A stretch of DNA of 64,000 bases from Glutamicibacter soli (lineage in GTDB: Bacteria > Actinomycetota > Actinomycetes > Actinomycetales > Micrococcaceae). Positions 39,954 through 47,794 of the stretch are shown piece after piece; the stretch's first letter is position 1, and every line of letters begins with the position of its first letter. Under the pieces are notes generated by a model that saw only the letters and a list, made by a program, of their open reading frames with translations, searched no databases and was not told the DNA's origin. The stretch is from NCBI RefSeq assembly GCF_003309065.1, contig NZ_POAF01000006.1, positions 1 to 64,000 of the forward strand, written 5' to 3'. The position numbers and the translations under genes were made by a program.

Positions 39954-41336
39954 TTGGCGCAGCAGCCGGTTGGAACCAAGGGGCCCGGCCCCGGCCTGAA
40001 GAAATCGCTGACCCCTGCCCAGATGGCGATGATCGCCCTGGGCAGCGCCATCGGCACCGGACTGTTCGCCGGCAGCAAGCTCGCCATCGCGATGGCAGGC
40101 CCCTCGGTCATCTTCAGCTACGTGCTGGGGGGAGTGATCGCGCTGCTGGTCATGGGAGCGCTCGCCGAAATGACCGTGAAGCAGCCGGTGGCCGGCTCCT
40201 TCGGCGTGTACGCCGAACGCTACCTCGGCCGCTACGCCGGCTACCTGACCAAATACATGTACTGGTCAGCGCTGATCTTTGCGGTCGGCACGGAGGTCAG
40301 CGCCATCGGCGAATACATGCAGTTCTGGTTCCCCGAGGTGCCCGGGGTGCTGTGGGTGCTGCTGTTCTCCGCCGCCCTGCTCGCGGTGAACTTCTCCAGC
40401 GTGAAGGTCTTCGGCACCACCGAATACTGGTTCTCCGCCATCAAGGTCTTCGCGGTCATCGCCTTCATCGTCATCGCCGCCTGGCTGGTGTTCCACGACC
40501 CGGCCGACGGCTTCGGGTTCGCGAACTACAGCGTTGATTCGGGCTTCTTCGCCAGCGGCCTGTCGGGCACCTGGAGCGCGGTGATCGTGGCGATCTTCTC
40601 CTACATGGGCATCGAGGCGATTTCCATCGCGGCCGCCGAGGCCCGCAACCCGCAGCTCGCGGTGCGCAAGGCCTTCAAGGTCTCCTTCCTGCGCCTGCTG
40701 CTGTTTTACGTGCTGACCATGGCGCTGATCCTTGCCATTGCGCCGACCAGCGAGCTGATCTCCGGCGGTTCGCCGTTTGTCACCGTCATGGATCAGGTGG
40801 GCATCCCCTTTGCCAGCTCGGTGCTGAACTTCGTGCTGATCATCGCGGCCCTGTCGGCGATGAACGCCCAGCTCTACGCGGCGACCCGCATGCTGCACTC
40901 GCTGGCAGATGCAGGCCATGCCCCGAAGCTGGCGCACCGCACCAGCCGCAACGGCTCCCCGGTGCATGCAGTGTGGATGTCAGGCGGAGGCATCGCCGTG
41001 GCGGCGATCGCCGTTGCGGTGCTTCCCGAGGGAGGCTTCGGCCTAATGATGTCGCTGGCCACCTTCGGCGCGCTGGCCACCTGGTTCATGATCCTGTTGA
41101 CCCACGTCAGCTTCCGCCGCCAGGCCGCCCGCGAGCGCAGCCCGCTGGAATTCAAGCTGCCGGGCTACCCGGCGGCTTCCATCCTCGGGGCGGCGCTGCT
41201 GGGCGGGCTGCTGCTGACCACGTTGTTCGTCGAGGAATTCAAGTTCACGCTGGTCTTCGGCCTGCCGTTTGTGGTCGTGATGTCGCTGCTGTACTGGCTG
41301 GTTTTCGTCCGCCGGCAGCCCGTGGCGCGCAGCTGA
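39954..41336 (+). CDS. APC superfamily amino acid permease
   Basis: A 460-residue transporter with 12 membrane helices of the amino acid transporter (AAT) branch. The first helix MIALGSAIGTGLFAGSKLAI has the unwound GS-IGTG motif that binds the substrate amino group; SYMGIEAISIAAAEARNPQ near residues 222-240 is the conserved helix 6 region. It should import an amino acid with protons. Position after kynU suggests an aromatic substrate (tryptophan or kynurenine), which is inference. The TTG start has AGGGAG in front. Confidence 0.88.
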   Translation: MAQQPVGTKGPGPGLKKSLTPAQMAMIALGSAIGTGLFAGSKLAIAMAGPSVIFSYVLGGVIALLVMGALAEMTVKQPVAGSFGVYAERYLGRYAGYLTKYMYWSALIFAVGTEVSAIGEYMQFWFPEVPGVLWVLLFSAALLAVNFSSVKVFGTTEYWFSAIKVFAVIAFIVIAAWLVFHDPADGFGFANYSVDSGFFASGLSGTWSAVIVAIFSYMGIEAISIAAAEARNPQLAVRKAFKVSFLRLLLFYVLTMALILAIAPTSELISGGSPFVTVMDQVGIPFASSVLNFVLIIAALSAMNAQLYAATRMLHSLADAGHAPKLAHRTSRNGSPVHAVWMSGGGIAVAAIAVAVLPEGGFGLMMSLATFGALATWFMILLTHVSFRRQAARERSPLEFKLPGYPAASILGAALLGGLLLTTLFVEEFKFTLVFGLPFVVVMSLLYWLVFVRRQPVARS

Positions 41337-41633
41337 CTACGCGCGCAGCCGGAAGAACGAGCTGCCCGCCACCAGATGCGATCCGGGGATCAGGGCGATC
41401 TTCAAATCGGGATTGAACTGGCCCTCGATCTGGGTTCCCGGATCTACGGCGGCGCCCAGCGCCGTCGGATCGAGCGGTTCCAGAATCCATTCGCGCGGGC
41501 CCGCGCCGATATGCAGCAGCCCGGTGCCGCCGTCCAACTGCAGCCAGGCGCTGATCCAGTCATTGGCGAAGCGGGGCAGGGGGTTGGCTGTCAGCGGCTT
41601 CGCGGCCAGGCCGAGATGGGTTTGCTTGCTCAT
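41337..41633 (-). CDS. Small soluble protein of unknown function
   Basis: A 98-residue protein without membrane segments. It is mostly beta-like with many Gly, Pro and Leu (WISAWLQLDGGTGLLHIGAG, WILEPLDPTALG). No family is recognised. ATG 41633 is chosen because AAAGGCG lies before it; the longer frame adds a region of biased composition. Its stop abuts that of the permease gene, so the genes are convergent. Confidence 0.6.
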   Translation of the reverse strand: MSKQTHLGLAAKPLTANPLPRFANDWISAWLQLDGGTGLLHIGAGPREWILEPLDPTALGAAVDPGTQIEGQFNPDLKIALIPGSHLVAGSSFFRLRA

Positions 41634-41974
41634 GGGTCCACGCCTTTGCAGGTTGTTGTCCTTGCCCGAAGCGCCGGATGCGCCGCGAGCCGCTTCGTCA
41701 TCCGAGCCACCCGCCGTACAACTGTGTGGGGTTGGCGCCTGATCGGTCGGAGCCTTGCCGGAACCCGTGGGGTTCCCAGCGATCAGATCTCGTGAAGCTG
41801 GCTCCATGCTATAAAACCGTTTCGGTGCGGGGGAAGCGGCGGCGGCGATCCGCACGCCGCTCGGTCACAATTGGTCGCGGAACGACATGCAGTGTCATGG
41901 AGGAATGGGCCCCGGGCGCTAAAATCGTAGGTGGTCTGCCGTTGGCAGGCCGATGGATTCGACAAGGGGCGACT
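41634..41974. other. Intergenic region before thymidine kinase
   Basis: No gene is supported. TAAAAT at 41920-41925 is a possible -10 for tdk, without a good -35. The ribosome binding site AGGGGC lies at about 41966. Confidence 0.4.
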
Positions 41975-42598
41975 GTGGCCAAGCTGTATTTCCGATACGG
42001 GGCAATGAACTCGGGCAAATCGACGAGCTTGCTGCAGGCCGCCTTCAACTACGAAGAGCGCGGGCAGCGGATCCTGCTAGCCAAGCCCGGGGTGGACACC
42101 AAGGGGGAGAGCTCGATCGTTTCCCGGCTCGGGCTGAGCCGTGCGGTGGACCTGATTGTGTCGCCCTTGGACAACGTCCGCGAGCAGTTCGCGGCACTGG
42201 CTTCGGGCGACGACCCGGACGCGCTCGTCCCGCACATCGACGCTCCGCCCGTGGCCTGCCTGCTGGTGGACGAAGCCCAGTTCCTGAGCCGGCAGCAGGT
42301 CGACGACCTGTTGCGTATTGCAGTGCTCGATGACGTTCCGGTGCTGGCCTACGGCATCCGCACGGACTTCCGCACCCATGCGTTCCCCGGATCGGCCCGG
42401 CTCATGGAGCTGGCGCACTCGCTTGAAGAGTTGAAAACGATTTGCCGCTGCGGGCGCAAGGCCATGTTCAACACCCGGCGCATCGGCCAGAACGTGGTGT
42501 TCGACGGGGACCAGGTGGCCATCGACGGCGAGGACGTTTGGTACGAATCGCTGTGCGCGGCCTGCTATCTGGAGCTTTCCGGGGGAACGCTCGGTTAA
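41975..42598 (+). CDS. tdk: Thymidine kinase (type II)
   Basis: A 207-residue enzyme that phosphorylates thymidine with ATP. The P-loop is YGAMNSGKST near residues 8-17, the acid and lid region VDEAQFLS near 91-98, YGIRTDFRTHAFPGS near 118-132 (substrate lasso) and zinc Cys pairs in CRCGRKA near 150 and CAAC near 197. GTG 41975 follows AAGGGGC and fits the family length (about 190-205); the earlier frame is not needed. Its end overlaps the convergent TetR gene by four bases. Confidence 0.93.
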   Translation: MAKLYFRYGAMNSGKSTSLLQAAFNYEERGQRILLAKPGVDTKGESSIVSRLGLSRAVDLIVSPLDNVREQFAALASGDDPDALVPHIDAPPVACLLVDEAQFLSRQQVDDLLRIAVLDDVPVLAYGIRTDFRTHAFPGSARLMELAHSLEELKTICRCGRKAMFNTRRIGQNVVFDGDQVAIDGEDVWYESLCAACYLELSGGTLG

Positions 42599-43152
42599 TC
42601 CTGCGCGGGGGCTGGCGCCGGGGAAAGCAGCCCGGCGACGGCCCGCTGCAGGCCCCAGTCGTAGCCGTCGCTTTCCTCCGAGTCCACGTCCAGCTGGATG
42701 AGGTTCTGGCGGTAGGCGACCGAGCCCAGCACGTGGTTGAGCAAAAGCTGCTGGCCGAAGCGCGCCTGCTCGGCAGTCAGCCCGGCCCGTTGCAAGAGGG
42801 CACGCAGGAGCAGCACCGGCTGAAGGTCCTTCACCTGCATGGCGCTGGCAACCTCGATGACCTCGGGGCTGTCCTGGATGGGAAGCAGCGCCAGATAGAG
42901 CTTGCGCATCAATTGCAGCACCGCCTCGCCCGGCGAAGCGAAGTCCTCGGCCCGCACCGCGAGCGCCGGGGTGTTCAGCAGCTTCGCCGCGACCTGGGCC
43001 AGCAGCTCCTGCTTGTTCTTCACGTGCCAGTACAGGGCGCCGACCTGGACATCCAGTTCCTTGGCCAGTCGACGCATCGACAAATCAGCCAATCCGAACT
43101 GTTGCAGGATGTCGACCGCGGTATCCACGACCGTTAACTGAGTCAATGCCAT
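42595..43152 (-). CDS. TetR/AcrR family regulator
   Basis: A 185-residue regulator. The N-terminal HTH is VVDTAVDILQQFGLADLSMRRLAKELDVQVGALYWHVKNKQELL (about residues 8-51 in parts), with VGALYWHVKNK typical of TetR-class repressors having a TetR_C ligand domain. On this strand TAGACT ends six bases before the ATG and overlaps the palindrome GTCTAGAC (43160-43167), which may be its operator in a leaderless promoter. The target is not obvious; the amidotransferase-like gene lies upstream on the same strand. Confidence 0.85.
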   Translation of the reverse strand: MALTQLTVVDTAVDILQQFGLADLSMRRLAKELDVQVGALYWHVKNKQELLAQVAAKLLNTPALAVRAEDFASPGEAVLQLMRKLYLALLPIQDSPEVIEVASAMQVKDLQPVLLLRALLQRAGLTAEQARFGQQLLLNHVLGSVAYRQNLIQLDVDSEESDGYDWGLQRAVAGLLSPAPAPAQD

Positions 43153-43158
43153 GCCTCA

Positions 43159-43167
43159 AGTCTAGAC
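43159..43167 (-). promoter_or_regulatory. -10 and operator candidate of the TetR gene
   Basis: TAGACT (minus strand, 43159-43164) overlaps the eight-base palindrome GTCTAGAC (43160-43167). The start codon lies six bases on. No convincing -35 is seen. Confidence 0.4.
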
Positions 43168-43193
43168 GTACGCCCTGTCCCACGGACCGGCGG

Positions 43194-43967
43194 CTATGCG
43201 CCGGCGAACTGGTGCTGCAGGATTTCAGCCTCCCCTGCGGCCGGTTGCGCGTGCTGGTGCGCCAGCCGCCGGATTAACGGACCCAGCTGGGCAGCAGCAG
43301 TCTGCGAGTGCTCCGGGTGCCACTGCACCGCTGTGGCCTTGGCGGAGTCGTGGACCACTGCCTCGATCACGCCGTCGCTGGACATGGCCGCGATCTGCAG
43401 CCCCGCCCCGAGGGCGTGGATGGCTTGATGGTGCGAGCATAGGTGGAGGTCCCCGGACGACAAGTCTTCGGCCAGCGCTTCGGCGACAAAGCCCACACGG
43501 GTCTGCGCAAACGGATCCGTCCCTTCGCACCGGTGGTCCTGCACGTTGTGCAGGTGCTGCACCAGGGTTCCTCCCAAGGCGACGTTGAGCAGCTGCATGC
43601 CCCGGCAGATGCCCAGCAGGGGAGTGCCGGTGGCCATTGCGTAGCGGATGGCGGCGATCTGAATGCGGTCGGCCTGCGGCTCGTGGGTTCCGGATCCCGG
43701 GTAGTCTTCAGGGCCGTTGTAGAATTCCGGGTCCACATCTTCGCCGCCCATGATGATGACGGCATCCGAACAGTCCACGAGCTGCTGCACCTGTTCCAAG
43801 GACAGCTGCCAGGTCGCGACAAGTTCCGGTTCATGCCCCTCCGCGAGGATCTGTGTGGCGGCGCTGGCATTGAGCTCGTCCAGCTCCAGCTGGAATCCGG
43901 GGTCGTGCTCGCGAGTGTCGCGGATATGCAGGACGGCAATTTTCATCGGTTCCATGTCGGGCTCCAT
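43194..43967 (-). CDS. Class I glutamine amidotransferase-like hydrolase (PuuD family)
   Basis: A 257-residue protein of the peptidase C26 family, typified by gamma-glutamyl-GABA hydrolase. MGGEDVDPEFYN near residues 73-84 is the family signature, ICRGMQLLNVALGG near 116-129 holds the nucleophile Cys, and VQWHPE near 224-229 carries the His and Glu. It should cut a gamma-glutamyl bond in polyamine or related catabolism, but no other puu genes are nearby. The start may be ATG 43967 or the third Met (MKIAVLHI) at 43946. Confidence 0.85.
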   Translation of the reverse strand: MEPDMEPMKIAVLHIRDTREHDPGFQLELDELNASAATQILAEGHEPELVATWQLSLEQVQQLVDCSDAVIIMGGEDVDPEFYNGPEDYPGSGTHEPQADRIQIAAIRYAMATGTPLLGICRGMQLLNVALGGTLVQHLHNVQDHRCEGTDPFAQTRVGFVAEALAEDLSSGDLHLCSHHQAIHALGAGLQIAAMSSDGVIEAVVHDSAKATAVQWHPEHSQTAAAQLGPLIRRLAHQHAQPAAGEAEILQHQFAGA

Positions 43968-44207
43968 TTGGCTTTGGCCGCTCCCGGCAGATGCGTCGGA
44001 GCGGTAAATTCGCGGGTGCCCTGCCAGTGTAAAACCGCGTGATTTCGTGATTAGGTCAGGATTGTTTCATCGGGATTTCCGGAAATTCTTCAATAGCCTT
44101 CCGTTAACAATCCCGTGCTGGCGTGTATGAATGTGCTCTCGAAAATACTCCCGGAGTGAATGCGAGGCAAAAATTATTTCGGGCAGCGACGCGCAATTTA
44201 CATAAAT

Positions 44208-44263
44208 GTCACGACCGCGATATGTGGCTCGAATAATGAAACATTCTGTTTCTTCGCAGAAAC
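44208..44263. promoter_or_regulatory. Candidate GlnR-type boxes upstream of amt
   Basis: GTTTC-N6-GAAAC at 44248-44263 and GTCAC-N6-GATAT at 44208-44223 resemble the actinobacterial GlnR pattern gTnAC-n6-GaAAC (first box 4/5 and 5/5, second 5/5 and 3/5). They are 40 bases apart, about four helical turns, and end about 80 bases before the amt start. Confidence 0.4.
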
Positions 44264-44341
44264 AAAATCGAAAGCACCGCGGAATCTCACGTCGATAGTT
44301 TGAACCCACTCGCACTCAAACTCTTCGAAAGGGGTCCCGAG

Positions 44342-45580
44342 ATGGAAGCTGCTGACATGGCTTGGCTGCTGGCTGCATTCGCCATGGTCCTGCTGATGTT
44401 TCCTGGGCTGGCAATGCTGTACGGCGGCATGCTCAACGGACGCAACGTATTGAACATGATGCTCATGGTGCTCAGTTCACTGGCCGTGACCGGCGTCGTC
44501 TACGTCGTGGTCGGCCACGGGCTTGTACTCGGCGACTCGGTCGGCGGACTGGGGCTCATCGGCAACCCGCTGGACTTCTCGTTCTACACCGACTTCATGA
44601 GCGATGACGAGGCCGGCGGAACCTTCTGGGCGGCGTTCTACGTCTTGTTCGCCGCGATCTCCGCCGCCCTGGTGGCCTCGGGCGCCGCAGGCCGCATGAA
44701 ATTCGGATCCTGGCTGGTTTTCGTGGCGTTGTGGGTTCTGGTGGTCTACAGCCCGCTGGCGCACTGGGTCTTCGCCTTCGACAATCCGGAAGCCGGGACC
44801 GTAGGCGGTTGGATGCGCAACCAGCTGGGCTTCCATGATTTCGCCGGCGGCACCGCGGTGCACATGAACGCCGGCGCCGCCGGCCTGGCGCTGGCGGTGG
44901 TGCTGGGCCGCCGCAAGGCGCAGGCCGGACGTCCGCACAACCTCCCGTTGATGATGATCGGCGTGGGCCTGCTGGCCACCGGTTGGATGGGCTTCAACGG
45001 CGGCACGGCCGGGGGCGCGAATTTCCTGGCCCAGTACGTGGTGCTCACCACCTTGCTGTCGCTGTGCGGCGGCATGCTCGGATTCATCGCGATCGAACGG
45101 ATCCGCGACGGGCACGCCACCATGCTGGGCCTGGGAACCGGCGCGATCGCCGGCATGGTCGGCATCACCCCGGTGGCCGACGTGGTCGGCCCGGTCGGCG
45201 CCATCATGGTCGGCTTCTTGGCTGCGGCGGCCGCGGCCTGGGCCATCACCTGGAAACGCCGCCACCGCATCGACGACTCGCTGGATGTCTTCGCGGTGCA
45301 CGGCATCGCGGGCATCACCGGCTCGCTGTTCGCCACGTTCTTCGCCAACCCGGCGGCTCCCGGCGAGATGGCGGGCATCGTCTTCGGCGGGGCGTTCTCT
45401 GAGCTGGGCAGCGAGCTGATCGCCATTGCGGTCACGCTGGGCTACAGCTTCGGCATGACCTTCGCGATCCTGTGGGTCATGAACAAGATCCGCCCGATCC
45501 GTGTGGACGAGGCGGACGAGGAAGCCGGACTTGACCGTTCGGTCCATGCCGAAACCGCCTACGACAGCCGTCCGTTCTAA
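44342..45580 (+). CDS. amt: Ammonium transporter
   Basis: A 412-residue Amt/MEP channel with 11 membrane helices. The two pore histidines are in LGFHDFAGGTAVHMNAGAAG (about residues 158-177) and FAVHGIAGITGS near 317; WLLAAFAMVLLMFPGLAMLYGGM at the start is also typical. It carries ammonium into the cell. GAAAGGGG precedes ATG 44342; the frame from 44300 adds only untypical residues. The glnK gene follows after 23 bases. The 374 bases upstream hold no gene but two possible GlnR boxes. Confidence 0.95.
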   Translation: MEAADMAWLLAAFAMVLLMFPGLAMLYGGMLNGRNVLNMMLMVLSSLAVTGVVYVVVGHGLVLGDSVGGLGLIGNPLDFSFYTDFMSDDEAGGTFWAAFYVLFAAISAALVASGAAGRMKFGSWLVFVALWVLVVYSPLAHWVFAFDNPEAGTVGGWMRNQLGFHDFAGGTAVHMNAGAAGLALAVVLGRRKAQAGRPHNLPLMMIGVGLLATGWMGFNGGTAGGANFLAQYVVLTTLLSLCGGMLGFIAIERIRDGHATMLGLGTGAIAGMVGITPVADVVGPVGAIMVGFLAAAAAAWAITWKRRHRIDDSLDVFAVHGIAGITGSLFATFFANPAAPGEMAGIVFGGAFSELGSELIAIAVTLGYSFGMTFAILWVMNKIRPIRVDEADEEAGLDRSVHAETAYDSRPF

Positions 45581-45603
45581 ATCCCGCATCGAAAGGCAGG
45601 CAA

Positions 45604-45951
45604 ATGAAACTCGTCACCGCAGTGATCAAGCCGATCCGGCTCGAAAGCGTGTGCGCCGCATTGGAGAAAGCCGGATTCACAGGAATGACCGCCACCGAGG
45701 TGCAGGGCCGCGGCGTCCAGGGCGGGCGCACCGAATACTACCGGGGCCAGGAATACTCGGTGAACTTCCGCACCAAGATCCGGCTGGAACTGCTCGTTCC
45801 GGACGCGAAGGTGGACAGCGCGCTGGACACCATTCTGGAGGCCGCGCGGACAGGCCCGGATGGCGAAATCGGCGACGGCAAGGTCTGGGTTGCCTCGCTG
45901 GAGCAGATCATCCGCGTCCGCACCGGCGAAACCGGCGAAGCGGCCATCTAG
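45604..45951 (+). CDS. glnK: P-II nitrogen regulatory protein
   Basis: A 115-residue trimeric signal protein. The first strand MKLVTAVIKP, T-loop GGRTEYYRGQEYSVNF with the modifiable Tyr (position 51), and the B- and C-loop region IGDGKVWV followed by RVRTGE are all present. It binds ATP, ADP and 2-oxoglutarate and blocks Amt when nitrogen is plentiful. No glnD-type modifying enzyme is encoded next, unlike the amt-glnK-glnD order of many actinobacteria; an ornithine-cyclodeaminase-like gene follows instead. Confidence 0.95.
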   Translation: MKLVTAVIKPIRLESVCAALEKAGFTGMTATEVQGRGVQGGRTEYYRGQEYSVNFRTKIRLELLVPDAKVDSALDTILEAARTGPDGEIGDGKVWVASLEQIIRVRTGETGEAAI

Positions 45952-46000
45952 AAATCCACCAACCACCAGCTTCCGCACTTCATTCACGAAAGGTCCACCA

Positions 46001-47131
46001 ATGACCGCAATCAACTTCCGCTACCTCAGCGAACAGGACATGATCGCCGCCGGCGTCACCGACATCGCCCGCTGCACCGACGTCATGGAAGAGGCATTGA
46101 TTCTGCTCCGCAACGGGGACTACATGATGGCCGGCGAAAACGGCAACTCCCACGGGGCGATGATCACCTTCCCCGAGGTGCCGGTCCACGAGGGCATGCC
46201 CTGCGACGGCCCGGACCGCCGCTTCATGGCGATGCCCGCCTACCTCGGCGGCCGCTTCGGCACCACCGGGGTCAAGTGGTACGGCTCCAACACCGCCAAC
46301 CGCGCCAAGGGCCTGCCCCGCTCCATCCACCTGTTCACCCTGAACGACACCGATACCGGGGCGCCGATGGCGATCATGAGCGCCAACCTGCTCAGCGCCT
46401 ACCGCACCGGGGCGGTGCCGGGCGTGGGCGTCAAGCACCTGGCCAGGGAAGATGCGAAGATCGCCGCCGTGGTGGGGCCGGGGGTGATCGCCAAGTCCGT
46501 CATCGACGCCACGCTGACCCTGCGCCCGGGCATCGACACCGTGCGCATCAAGGGGCGTTCGGCCGCCGGCGTGGAAACCTTTGCCGCGTACATCCGCGAG
46601 AACTTCCCGCAGGTGGCCAACGTCATCGCAGCGGAAACCATCGAGGAGGCCATCAAGGACGCGGACATCGTCATGGCTACCACCAGCACGGACATCGAGG
46701 GTTCCGGGGCCTTCCCGTACTTCCCGGCCTCCGCCATCAAGCCCGGGGCGCTGTTCCTGCTGCCGGCCGCGGCCAGGTTCGACGACGACTTCGTGATCAA
46801 CCAGGCCCGCCTGGTGCTCGATGCCCGGGGGCTGTACGACGCCTGGGCCGAGGAATACGACACCCAGGCCTACGAGCTGCTGGGCATCCCCGGTACGCAC
46901 TTCCACGACCTGATGCGCGAGGGCAAGCTGCCCGAGTCCAAGCTGGAGGAAATCGCGGACGTGGCCACCGGCAAGATCCCCGCGCGCCGCAATGACGAGG
47001 AGATCATCCTCTACTCGGTCGGCGGCATGCCGATCGAGGATGTGGCGTGGGCGACGGACCTGTACCGTTCGGCGGAGCAGAAGGACCTCGGCCAGGTGCT
47101 GAACCTGTGGCAGGCCCCGGTGCTCGCGTAG
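46001..47131 (+). CDS. Ornithine cyclodeaminase/mu-crystallin family protein
   Basis: A 376-residue NAD(P)-fold protein. GVKWYGSN near residues 87-94, MSANLLSAYRTGAVPGVGVKHLA near 126-148 and the Rossmann GPGVIAKSVIDA segment near 159-170 are typical of the family. The long form with the C-terminal region PARRNDEEIILYSVGGMPIEDVAWA resembles proteins annotated as tyramine oxidase subunit B. Whether it cyclises ornithine, reduces an imino acid or assists an oxidase is open. ATG 46001 has AAAGG in front. It follows glnK by 49 bases, so nitrogen control is likely. Confidence 0.82.
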   Translation: MTAINFRYLSEQDMIAAGVTDIARCTDVMEEALILLRNGDYMMAGENGNSHGAMITFPEVPVHEGMPCDGPDRRFMAMPAYLGGRFGTTGVKWYGSNTANRAKGLPRSIHLFTLNDTDTGAPMAIMSANLLSAYRTGAVPGVGVKHLAREDAKIAAVVGPGVIAKSVIDATLTLRPGIDTVRIKGRSAAGVETFAAYIRENFPQVANVIAAETIEEAIKDADIVMATTSTDIEGSGAFPYFPASAIKPGALFLLPAAARFDDDFVINQARLVLDARGLYDAWAEEYDTQAYELLGIPGTHFHDLMREGKLPESKLEEIADVATGKIPARRNDEEIILYSVGGMPIEDVAWATDLYRSAEQKDLGQVLNLWQAPVLA

Positions 47132-47181
47132 CGGCACCCGGCAAGAGACCCGGGCTTCGGAAACGGAGCCCGCATGGATGT

Positions 47182-47222
47182 AGTTCCCCGGACGGCGGAG
47201 TGTGGCCCCCGTCCGGGGAACT
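47182..47222 (+). terminator. Terminator of the amt-glnK operon
   Basis: Perfect 14-base arms AGTTCCCCGGACGG (47182-47195) and CCGTCCGGGGAACT (47209-47222) with a 13-base loop, followed by GCTATTTAA. It lies 51 bases after the last gene of the unit. Confidence 0.75.
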
Positions 47223-47332
47223 GCTATTTAACTGCTATTAACGTCCGCGCCCGACCGCGTGGCGGGTGGGGCCGGATGCGCCGGGCGGCCGATAGCATGG
47301 GGTCCTAGTGATGCACGGGGAGGTGCTTGTTG

Positions 47333-47671
47333 ATGAGGCCAGCGGCCGAAGTTCTGGTTTTTGCGGCATCCGGCGCGGGGATTCTTTTGCTGCCGGGCTA
47401 TGCAGCGGGCTGGCCGCAGCTGGCCCTCGCGGTGGTGTACTGGCTGGCGACACGCAACGCGGCGCGTTCCCAGCCGCGGTCGGTGGCGAGAGTCTACCGC
47501 CGCAACACGCTGATCCTCTTTGCCGCATGCTTGGCGGCCCTGCTGGGATTCACCACGGCCGCGGGGCTGCTGCTGCTCGTGCTCGGCCTGGTGGTCGCGG
47601 TACGTGCGCGAAACTACGGGCACCCGAATCCCGACCGGAACGATGTCCCGGCGCTGTTGAAGTCCTTCTGA
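47333..47671 (+). CDS. Small membrane protein of unknown function
   Basis: A 112-residue protein with three to four membrane helices (about residues 7-25, 30-40, 60-78, 80-94) and a polar end (RNYGHPNPDRND). No family is recognised. GGGGAGG at 47317-47323 fits ATG 47333 better than the TTG at 47327. It stands alone between two terminators. Confidence 0.6.
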   Translation: MRPAAEVLVFAASGAGILLLPGYAAGWPQLALAVVYWLATRNAARSQPRSVARVYRRNTLILFAACLAALLGFTTAAGLLLLVLGLVVAVRARNYGHPNPDRNDVPALLKSF

Positions 47672-47715
47672 CTGGAACGAGCCTCGGGTTGCCGGTGGCA
47701 GCTTCGGCGGCGCGG

Positions 47716-47769
47716 GCGAAAGCCCGGGGCCGCATCCGGAATTCTCCGGATGCGGCCCCGGGCTTTCGC
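47716..47769. terminator. Long bidirectional hairpin terminator
   Basis: A perfect stem of about 25 bases (47716-47740 and 47745-47769) with an ATTC loop lies between convergent genes. The CTTT at the end of the stem supplies a short T-run on both strands. Confidence 0.85.
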
Positions 47770-47794
47770 GCAGGGGGTTCGTCTGGCGCGGGGA

